Source of the DNA: a virus
DNA: 49,690 nucleotides
Virus record (IMG/VR): IMGVR_UViG_3300011113_000730
Coordinates: 1 to 49,690 of that record
Reading direction: 5' to 3' (one strand)
The notes beneath the pieces were generated by a model that saw nothing but the letters and a program-made list of their open reading frames with translations, made no database searches and was not told where the DNA came from. The translations under genes were made by a program, and so were the position numbers. Positions 43,787 through 49,690 of this stretch are shown piece by piece (the first letter of the stretch is position 1; each line of letters opens with the position of its first letter).

Positions 43787-45921
43787 TGGCAGTATTAAAT
43801 TATAACATAGCGGTAACAGGTGATTGCTCCAGTAATAACTCAGGTGCTTTCAATCTATATGTTAGTGGAGGTACTCCCCCATACACAGTACAATTTGTCA
43901 ATCCTGTTTACACCCCCCAAACAATTGTAGCCCAACCGGCATCTTTAGTTGGTTTGGCAAGTAATGTATATCAATTAAGAGTCAACGATAGTACTTTACC
44001 CGTCAATAGTGAATTTCTTCTGAACATACCCATATCAAGTGGTGTATGTGGGTCTATAGTTGCGGTACAAAATACTACATGTGGTAACAACAATGGGTCG
44101 GTTACAGGTACATCAACTTCATTATATTCATCGACCAATTATTCGTTATATGATGTAAATGACAACTATCTCACCTCGGCGACAACGAACACGAGTTCAG
44201 TAGTTTTTGGTGGATTGAGTGCGGGGACCTATTATTTGGGGGTTACAGATTTGGGGGGTTGTACCGCGTTTACTCAAACATTCTTAGTTCAAGAATCGGA
44301 ACCTTTGGAATTCGGTTTGTATGCAGTACCAAATTCAAGTTGTGGAGGTACACCAATAGGTAAAATTTTTGTTACAGGTCAAACAGGGTTAGCGCCATAT
44401 TCTTATTTATGGAGTAATGGGCAGACTGGTAGTACAATTACGGGGTTAACTTCAGGTGTTTATTCTGTTGCTGTCACAGATTCATATGGATGTACGTTAT
44501 CCAAATCCGCTACAATAACTAATGTGAGCCCTGTTGGGTTAGGATTATTTACTTCAACCGCACCAACTTGTCTTCGATCCAACGGAGTCATTAATATGAC
44601 AATAACGGGTGGTACTGAGCCATTTTATTATTCGGCATCTACAGGTGATGTTTTAGTATCTTACTCAAGAACGTTTTCAATTTCAGGACTTTCAGCGGGA
44701 CAATATAATTTCTTGGTAACAGATGCGGGTTTGTGTCAAATGACTGCTGGAACAACACTTGAAACCCCTGGTGGGATTACAAGTGTGAATGTACAAGGAC
44801 AAAATTCAACTTGTTCAAGCACAAACGGTTCTATAACGGTTAATTTAGTTGGGGGGACTGCACCATATACTTATACGTTGATTTATCCTACGGGAAATCA
44901 ACTTAACGTGAGTAATTCCCAAACTACTCAAATATTCAATAATTTGAGTGGAGGAACTTATACTGTAAGCGTTTCCGATAATAGTGGGTGTTCTTATTTG
45001 CAAGAAGTAACATTAGTCGCTCAAAACAAGTTTACAATTTCAACACAAGTGGTTGGTACAAGTTGTAATCAGAATAATGGTTCGGTCACAGTTCTCACAA
45101 CAACGGGAGGGACTCTACCTTTGGACTATTCCGTTGATGGAATACAAAATGTAATCGACACTAATTTAAGTGCTGTCACCTTTAATAATTTATCATCAGG
45201 AACTCATATTGTAACAGTCACTGATGCGGATGGATGTGTCCAAACAACTAATATATTAGTTCCGAGTAGTCAGTCGTTGAACTATTCTTTATACAGTACT
45301 TCTTGTGGTAGTGGGTCAAGTGGAAAAATTACGGCATTTATTTCTTCGGGAGAGCCACCATTTAGTTTCAATTGGTCAGATAATGTACCAAATGAGCCAC
45401 AACAAATCCAAGTTAGCGGATTGACTGCGGGGACCTATTCTTTGACCGTAGTAGACGCAAATGGTTGTTCATTGACAAGAAATACAACTATAACTTGTGA
45501 CACAAATTCCACGTCCTACCAGACTTATGTTATGGGGGCTGAAGTGTTCAATATTCAATCTCCGACTAAGTTTGGTTTACTTCAAATGTTGAACGAAGGG
45601 TATTTCGACTTGACCTCAGGAAATACAGGTTGTGATTTGATCAGCGCAACCTTTACTGCCAAAGTTTCGGTGAATCCATCAGGTATAGTTGCATCCCAAA
45701 ACTTCTTTACATCAACTTCTTTGGTTCAAGTACCTTCAGATAACCAATGGTATGATACAATTCGTACTTTATTATTAGGTATACCTGGGGTGGGAAATGT
45801 AATAATTGACCAACTCAATAATCAAATAACTATCGAGACAAGTAGAAATAATAATTCTTTAGAAGGAGAGGAAATTGTTGTTGACTTGATAATTGGGTAC
45901 GACATAATTTGTTTATCATGA
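43786..45921 (+). CDS. Tail adhesin with seven SprB-type repeats
   Basis: The 711-aa protein is built of about seven repeats of 60-80 residues: 14-80, 99-165, 186-246, 262-325, 343-410, 427-492 and 507-571. Each has a core like C-x-x-x-NGS-hydrophobic strand, GG-x-x-PY-x-Y-x-W, then GL-SAGTY-x-x-x-VTD-x-x-GC. This is the SprB repeat, known from the Flavobacterium gliding adhesin SprB and other Bacteroidota surface proteins. Six repeats have one Cys near the start and one in the closing GC; the first lacks the closing Cys. Residues 575-711 form a separate C-terminal domain. It follows the gpI-like wedge protein (TAATG overlap), so it is likely a receptor-binding or fibre-shaft protein. The next gene overlaps through ATGA. 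Repeat call is strong; the receptor is unknown. Confidence 0.82.
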   Translation: MAVLNYNIAVTGDCSSNNSGAFNLYVSGGTPPYTVQFVNPVYTPQTIVAQPASLVGLASNVYQLRVNDSTLPVNSEFLLNIPISSGVCGSIVAVQNTTCGNNNGSVTGTSTSLYSSTNYSLYDVNDNYLTSATTNTSSVVFGGLSAGTYYLGVTDLGGCTAFTQTFLVQESEPLEFGLYAVPNSSCGGTPIGKIFVTGQTGLAPYSYLWSNGQTGSTITGLTSGVYSVAVTDSYGCTLSKSATITNVSPVGLGLFTSTAPTCLRSNGVINMTITGGTEPFYYSASTGDVLVSYSRTFSISGLSAGQYNFLVTDAGLCQMTAGTTLETPGGITSVNVQGQNSTCSSTNGSITVNLVGGTAPYTYTLIYPTGNQLNVSNSQTTQIFNNLSGGTYTVSVSDNSGCSYLQEVTLVAQNKFTISTQVVGTSCNQNNGSVTVLTTTGGTLPLDYSVDGIQNVIDTNLSAVTFNNLSSGTHIVTVTDADGCVQTTNILVPSSQSLNYSLYSTSCGSGSSGKITAFISSGEPPFSFNWSDNVPNEPQQIQVSGLTAGTYSLTVVDANGCSLTRNTTITCDTNSTSYQTYVMGAEVFNIQSPTKFGLLQMLNEGYFDLTSGNTGCDLISATFTAKVSVNPSGIVASQNFFTSTSLVQVPSDNQWYDTIRTLLLGIPGVGNVIIDQLNNQITIETSRNNNSLEGEEIVVDLIIGYDIICLS

Positions 45922-46277
45922 CACAGATAAGAATTACAGACATTTCGGGAGGTACTTTTCCAGTTAACGTATATATTTCAGATGTATATGGGAACAATCA
46001 AACATTAATTGGTACAATTTCTTCAGGGCCAGTACCCCCAGTTGTAGAATACAATACAGTAATCCCTGCTATATTTTCAACTGCACCTGAAATTATGCTT
46101 CGATTAGTCGATGCAAACAATTGTGAGGTAATTAAATTACTGACTTGTACCTTTGGTTGCTCATTCCAAATCACAATTGAATTAGCGTCTTGTGTTGTGA
46201 ATATTGATATTCAAGAATCAGACTGTAATTTTTCAATTTATAGTTCATTACCAAGTTGTAGTATCAATTTGGTTTGA
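45918..46277 (+). CDS. Small cysteine-rich virion-associated protein
   Basis: The start is ATG 45918, which overlaps the adhesin stop as ATGA; an in-frame TTG at 45909 is not needed. The 119-aa product has a strand-rich first half (ITDISGGTFPVNVYISDVYG, then a PPVVEYNTVIP turn) and a second half with six cysteines (NNC, LTC, FGC, ASC, SDC, PSC) in a repeated strand pattern. No membrane segment is seen. The F-x-V-N-V-Y-I-x-D opening resembles the N-terminal part of the next gene ([11 protein letters not shown]), so both may share an attachment domain. Translational coupling to the adhesin suggests a partner, adaptor or fibre-assembly role; this is inference. Confidence 0.66.
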   Translation: MTQIRITDISGGTFPVNVYISDVYGNNQTLIGTISSGPVPPVVEYNTVIPAIFSTAPEIMLRLVDANNCEVIKLLTCTFGCSFQITIELASCVVNIDIQESDCNFSIYSSLPSCSINLV

Positions 46278-46335
46278 TGAAAAAATAATAATTCCATATT
46301 TTTCAAATATAATAATTCAAATAGATCAGTCGTGG

Positions 46336-46343
46336 TATTTATT
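46336..46343 (+). promoter_or_regulatory. Candidate late promoter octamer (TATTTATT) before the Thr/Pro fibre gene
   Basis: TATTTATT lies 15 nt before ATG 46359 in an 81-nt gap (46278-46358) that shows no terminator. It is one base from the consensus octamer and at the standard spacing. Confidence 0.5.
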
Positions 46344-46358
46344 TAATAAAAACCTCGA

Positions 46359-48401
46359 ATGTCTATATATTCTATTTTAGTAACAAACAATGCGCCTGGT
46401 TGCTCCACAGAGATTGAACAGCAACTAACTGTCACTGGTTGTACTTCATACATCGTAAGACTTGCATCCAATTCCAACGCATTAGGACCATTCAACATTT
46501 ACGTTGATGATGTAATTTATTATTCTGCTGCTACTAGAAATGAGATGTTCAATGGTATCGTGGTTACTTTGGAATGTGTCACTCCAACTCCAACTCAAAC
46601 TCCTACCCCAACTTTAACTCCAAGTATAAGTGCAACTCCAACGACTACCCCAACTACAACAGAAACACCAACTCAGACACCAACAAATACTGCGACTCCT
46701 ACAAATACGACATCAGAGACACCGACTAATACACCAACAGCAACTACAACACCAAGTCAAACTCCAAGTGAAACTCCAACTCAAACTCCGACATTGAGTC
46801 CTGGTGCAACACCATCTAATACTCCAAGTGTTACACCAACGCTCACACCAACTGCATCCGAAACACCTACTCAAACACCTACAATTACTCCAACTCAAAC
46901 CGCGAGTCAAACACCAACTCAGACTCCGACTGAAACCGAAACACCAACACCAACTCCTTCAGTAACACCTACATTGACACCAACTCAAACGATAACTCAG
47001 ACACCGACTCAAACTGAAACTCCAACCGAAACTCCAACAAATACTCCAACGGAAACTTCAACACCAACACCTTCAGTAACTACGACAGAGACTCCAACAA
47101 ATACACCTACACCGAGTGTTACGGCTAGCGCTGGGTCTACACCTACACCTACAGAAACATCTACACCAACACCTTCCATTACTGCAAGTCAAACACCAAC
47201 TGAAACGCCAACTGAAACACCAACACCAACTGTTACTCCATCGCAGACACCTTCAGAGACACCTACATTAACTCCGTCGAATACTGCGTCTCAAACACCT
47301 ACTCAAACACCAACAAATACAGAAACTCCAACTGTAACTCCAACTAACACGCCTTCACTGACACCATCGAACACTGCTTCGCAAACACCTACTCCGACTC
47401 TAACTCCGACGGTTACACCGTCGAATACGGCTTCACAGACACCAACACCATCTATCACCGCATCGGAGACATCAACTCCAACTCAGACACCGACTATGAC
47501 ACCGTCAAATACTGCGTCACAAACACCAACTACTACTCCAACACCAACTGTAACTCCTTCAAATACTGCTACGCAGACACCAACCAATACTATCACTCCG
47601 ACTGTGACGCCATCGAATACGGCTTCACAGACACCAACACCAACCGAAACTCCAACTCAAACACCTTCAAATACTGAGACACAGACCCCAACCCCGTCTG
47701 AAACTCCAACTCAAACACCTTCGAATACCGCTTCGTTGACTCCGACTCCTACTGAAACTCCAACCCAAACACCAACAACTACGGCTACGTTGACACCAAC
47801 TCCAACTTTAACACCAACACCAACTAACCAACCGTTGTTTGCATATGCGTTGATTGACCAAGCGTCTGCGGCACCAAGAAATGACTTGAGTGCTTGGATG
47901 ACAGCACAAGGAAGTGCCTTTAGAGGATTTAACGTAATCGGATTTAATAATCCAAGTACGAACCAATCAACGTTCGATTCTCAGATGAATGCTTATATCA
48001 GTTATAGTGGATGGGGTATTTATAATCCAGCAATTGTTGTGACGGGTGTGACAACTACATCAGTAGGAACTGACTTACAAGGACAACCAATTCAGGCGTA
48101 CAAATTCCAAACTGCGATTATACCTGCAGGATCGTTCTCAGGAACATCGGCTTGGATTACGTGGTTCGTATCAACAGGTGCAACGAATGGACAGACATAT
48201 TCAACGATAAGTTACGGTCCGACGGCTGCGGCATCAACAACAGCCACTTTACCGGCAACATATCTCGGATTAGTCATTAATTATTCGGGCAGCACGATTC
48301 CACCAGGTACTTATAAAATGTATACCACTTATGCGGATACGGCATTTAGACCATTGGTTGGAAACTTACCTCAATTCTATAGAGGTGGTACATTAACCTA
48401 A
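46359..48401 (+). CDS. Fibre protein with Thr/Pro-rich stalk
   Basis: The 680-aa protein has three parts. Residues 1-74 form a small domain with cysteines ([20 protein letters not shown]) and [20 protein letters not shown], likely for attachment. Residues 75-489 are almost only Thr, Pro, Ser, Gln, Asn, Glu and Ala in a T-P-T-x rhythm with a higher-order unit [11 protein letters not shown], of which about eight versions are seen. This resembles mucin-like or glycosylated stalks. Residues 490-680 are a globular C-terminal domain with [20 protein letters not shown], then [15 protein letters not shown] and a [11 protein letters not shown] end, probably the distal receptor-binding part. It follows the small Cys-rich protein and precedes another fibre gene. 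Stalk length likely varies between related phages because of its repeats. Confidence 0.72.
   Translation: MSIYSILVTNNAPGCSTEIEQQLTVTGCTSYIVRLASNSNALGPFNIYVDDVIYYSAATRNEMFNGIVVTLECVTPTPTQTPTPTLTPSISATPTTTPTTTETPTQTPTNTATPTNTTSETPTNTPTATTTPSQTPSETPTQTPTLSPGATPSNTPSVTPTLTPTASETPTQTPTITPTQTASQTPTQTPTETETPTPTPSVTPTLTPTQTITQTPTQTETPTETPTNTPTETSTPTPSVTTTETPTNTPTPSVTASAGSTPTPTETSTPTPSITASQTPTETPTETPTPTVTPSQTPSETPTLTPSNTASQTPTQTPTNTETPTVTPTNTPSLTPSNTASQTPTPTLTPTVTPSNTASQTPTPSITASETSTPTQTPTMTPSNTASQTPTTTPTPTVTPSNTATQTPTNTITPTVTPSNTASQTPTPTETPTQTPSNTETQTPTPSETPTQTPSNTASLTPTPTETPTQTPTTTATLTPTPTLTPTPTNQPLFAYALIDQASAAPRNDLSAWMTAQGSAFRGFNVIGFNNPSTNQSTFDSQMNAYISYSGWGIYNPAIVVTGVTTTSVGTDLQGQPIQAYKFQTAIIPAGSFSGTSAWITWFVSTGATNGQTYSTISYGPTAAASTTATLPATYLGLVINYSGSTIPPGTYKMYTTYADTAFRPLVGNLPQFYRGGTLT
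46581..47825 (+). repeat. Thr/Pro-encoding repeat tract
   Basis: About 1.25 kb of ACN-CCN-rich sequence encodes the stalk. Most copies are degenerate in DNA, but a 30-nt block is identical at 47421-47450 and 47613-47642, which shows recent duplication or gene conversion. Opposite-strand ORFs here (for example 46713-46910) are composition artefacts. Confidence 0.9.
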
Positions 48402-48409
48402 TATTTATA
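48402..48409 (+). promoter_or_regulatory. Candidate late promoter octamer TATTTATA before the last fibre gene
   Basis: Exact TATTTATA directly after the stop codon of the 680-aa gene, 31 nt before ATG 48441, in an A-rich leader. Confidence 0.5.
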
Positions 48410-48440
48410 AATTAAATAAAACAAACAAAAATAAAGAAAA

Positions 48441-49690
48441 ATGAGTTTCTCCTACAAAAACCCAACATCAAGTTCAATAGTGACGGGACCAATATCGGTT
48501 CTTAGAGATGCTGATACTGGCACAAATTTCAGTGTAGATAGTATTGGTGGATATATGGAGGTTTGGAGCCTTTCAGACTTAGTATGGACAATTGATGCGC
48601 AAACTAAAATTGATGGCGGACCCGTATTATATTCAGGCAACACTATTCCAATTTCCTTCTCTTATGGTGGAGACGGACCTGCCCCAATTATAAGTCAACT
48701 TAACTTAAATAATGACGGTATATCTTCAGGTAGAAGGAGACTTGGTATGTTGGTTTATGTGCAAGAAACTCAACTGACCTATCAATATACTATACCTAAC
48801 TATGAGTCTTTATGGAACATTGCTTTAGCGGATGGAGATATTTTTGAGTTCGAATCAGTTTACCAAGTATTAAATATTGGTGCTGGAGGTCAAGCTCTTC
48901 AAAACGCATGGACAGGTTCTACAATTGAAGGTGTTAGTGGAGTGACTCATGAGAACGCTAGATGGAGAATAGCTAACTTGAATGATACTCACATTACAGG
49001 AGGAACGTATTATTCGGCAACAACGACTTTAGATTTATTTGACAGTAGTGGGAACACTATTGTTATTACAGGTTTTACGGGAACCGTTACAGGAGGAACA
49101 TATAATAGTGGTACTTCAACGTTGACTCTTAATAATAGTGACGGCACTAATGTCCAAATTACAGGAATAACCTCTGGAGGTTCTTTGAGTGTTGGAGACG
49201 GAGGGACTCCAGTCACTTCAGTAACGGGAATTACTTTTAGTGGTGCTAGTGTTATTGATGATGGTGGAGGAAATATTACTGTAGTTGTTAGTGGTGGAAC
49301 ATCAGGAACTAGCGGTACTTCAGGAACTAGCGGAACAGATGGAACATCAGGAACTAGCGGAACAGATGGGACATCAGGAACTAGTGGTACTTCAGGAATT
49401 TCAGGAACGAGCGGTACAGATGGAACAAGTGGAACAGATGGTACTTCAGGAACAGATGGTACCTCAGGAACAGATGGTACTTCAGGAACAAGTGGAACAG
49501 ATGGTACCTCAGGAACAGATGGCACTTCAGGTACAAGTGGAACAGACGGCACTTCAGGAACAAGTGGTACTTCAGGAACAAGTGGAACAGATGGTACCTC
49601 AGGAACAAGTGGAACAGACGGTACTTCAGGAACAAGTGGAACAGATGGCACTTCAGGAACAAGTGGTACAGACGGCACTTCAGGTACAAG
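48441..49690 (+). CDS. Tail fibre protein with collagen-like triplets (3' end outside window)
   Basis: The frame is open from ATG 48441 to the right edge: 416 codons plus 2 nt, no stop. Residues 1-190 form a domain with SFSYKNPTSSSIVTGPISVL, GRRRLGMLVYVQETQLTYQY and YESLWNIALADGDIFEFES, of a type that recurs in phage tail fibres. Residues 190-280 hold two copies of a beta unit, TGGTYYSATTTLDLFDSSG and TGGTYNSGTSTLTLNNSDG, each followed by an x-I-T-G-hydrophobic strand. From about residue 285 the sequence is Gly-X-Y triplets, nearly all G-T-S or G-T-D with one G-I-S. Such triplets may form a trimeric collagen-like rod without proline. It most likely encodes a fibre or adhesin; the tip lies beyond the window. 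Confidence 0.8.
   Translation, partial: MSFSYKNPTSSSIVTGPISVLRDADTGTNFSVDSIGGYMEVWSLSDLVWTIDAQTKIDGGPVLYSGNTIPISFSYGGDGPAPIISQLNLNNDGISSGRRRLGMLVYVQETQLTYQYTIPNYESLWNIALADGDIFEFESVYQVLNIGAGGQALQNAWTGSTIEGVSGVTHENARWRIANLNDTHITGGTYYSATTTLDLFDSSGNTIVITGFTGTVTGGTYNSGTSTLTLNNSDGTNVQITGITSGGSLSVGDGGTPVTSVTGITFSGASVIDDGGGNITVVVSGGTSGTSGTSGTSGTDGTSGTSGTDGTSGTSGTSGISGTSGTDGTSGTDGTSGTDGTSGTDGTSGTSGTDGTSGTDGTSGTSGTDGTSGTSGTSGTSGTDGTSGTSGTDGTSGTSGTDGTSGTSGTDGTSGT
49291..49690 (+). repeat. Gly-Thr-Ser/Asp triplet repeat tract
   Basis: About 400 nt to the window edge are 9-nt-periodic and encode GTS and GTD triplets. Codon choice varies (GGA/GGT/GGC, TCA/AGT/AGC, ACT/ACA/ACC), so the protein pattern seems to be kept by selection more than by recent DNA duplication alone. 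The long minus-strand ORF 49010-49678 (VPEVPSVPLVP repeats) is its mirror and not a gene. Confidence 0.9.

Noticed and set aside
45909-45911. TTG start for the small Cys-rich gene
   Set aside because: ATG 45918 forms a standard ATGA overlap with the preceding stop.
46713-46910. Minus-strand Cys/Trp/Ser-rich ORF
   Set aside because: A composition artefact of the Thr/Pro-encoding repeat read backwards.
46581-47825. CRISPR-like array in the Thr/Pro tract
   Set aside because: Repeats are protein-level and irregular in DNA, in one open frame, with no unique spacers of uniform length.
49010-49678. Long minus-strand ORF with VPEVPSVPLVP repeats
   Set aside because: It is the reverse complement of the GTS/GTD triplet repeat in the plus-strand fibre gene; low complexity keeps all frames open. 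All other genes are on the plus strand.

Overview
The window is one continuous piece of a tailed-phage genome with a contractile, T4-like tail. Every supported gene is on the + strand, coding density is very high, and many genes overlap by 1-14 nt. GC content is low and almost no start codon has a Shine-Dalgarno sequence. The host is probably a member of the Bacteroidota. Three signs support this: a TTTG-N19-TATCTTTG promoter of the Bacteroidota housekeeping type ahead of the ssDNA-binding gene, A/T-rich leaders without Shine-Dalgarno sequences, and adhesion modules typical of that phylum in the tail proteins (SprB-type repeats, PKD, IPT/TIG, a carboxypeptidase-regulatory-like sandwich). Phage and host names cannot be read from sequence alone.

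Layout. (1) 1-20.6 kb, tail tube and baseplate hub: tail sheath (5' end outside the window), a HAD-type phosphatase, tail tube, a gp26/gp51-type tail assembly chaperone with a small overlapping +1-frame partner, tape measure, a 1698-aa baseplate protein with an OmpA-like segment, a small gp53/LysM-like protein, a 2563-aa hub-like protein with a probable peptidoglycan-hydrolase region and an IPT/TIG domain, and two small unknown genes. (2) 20.6-28.9 kb, replication and nucleotide metabolism: gp32-like ssDNA-binding protein, UvsX recombinase, FEN/RNase H-type 5' nuclease, an unknown 150-aa protein, DnaB-type helicase, and class I ribonucleotide reductase NrdB and NrdA. (3) 28.9-49.7 kb, baseplate wedge and fibres: gp25, gp6, a 1613-aa protein with two long hydrophobic segments, several structural proteins, a 995-aa protein with a P2 gpI-like region, a 711-aa SprB-repeat adhesin, a small Cys-rich protein, a 680-aa Thr/Pro-stalk fibre, and a fibre gene with collagen-like Gly-Thr-Ser/Asp triplets that runs off the right edge.

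Regulation appears split in two. The replication block is preceded by a UUCG-loop terminator and a host-type promoter. Structural transcription units are repeatedly preceded by the octamer TATTTATA (or one-base variants), often 13-16 nt before the ATG. This octamer is the exact reverse complement of the T4 late promoter consensus TATAAATA. Intrinsic terminators follow sheath, tube, chaperone, the 225-aa gene, gp32 and nrdA. No tRNA, CRISPR array, insertion sequence, integrase or attachment site was seen, and no stretch over 300 bases lacks a gene.
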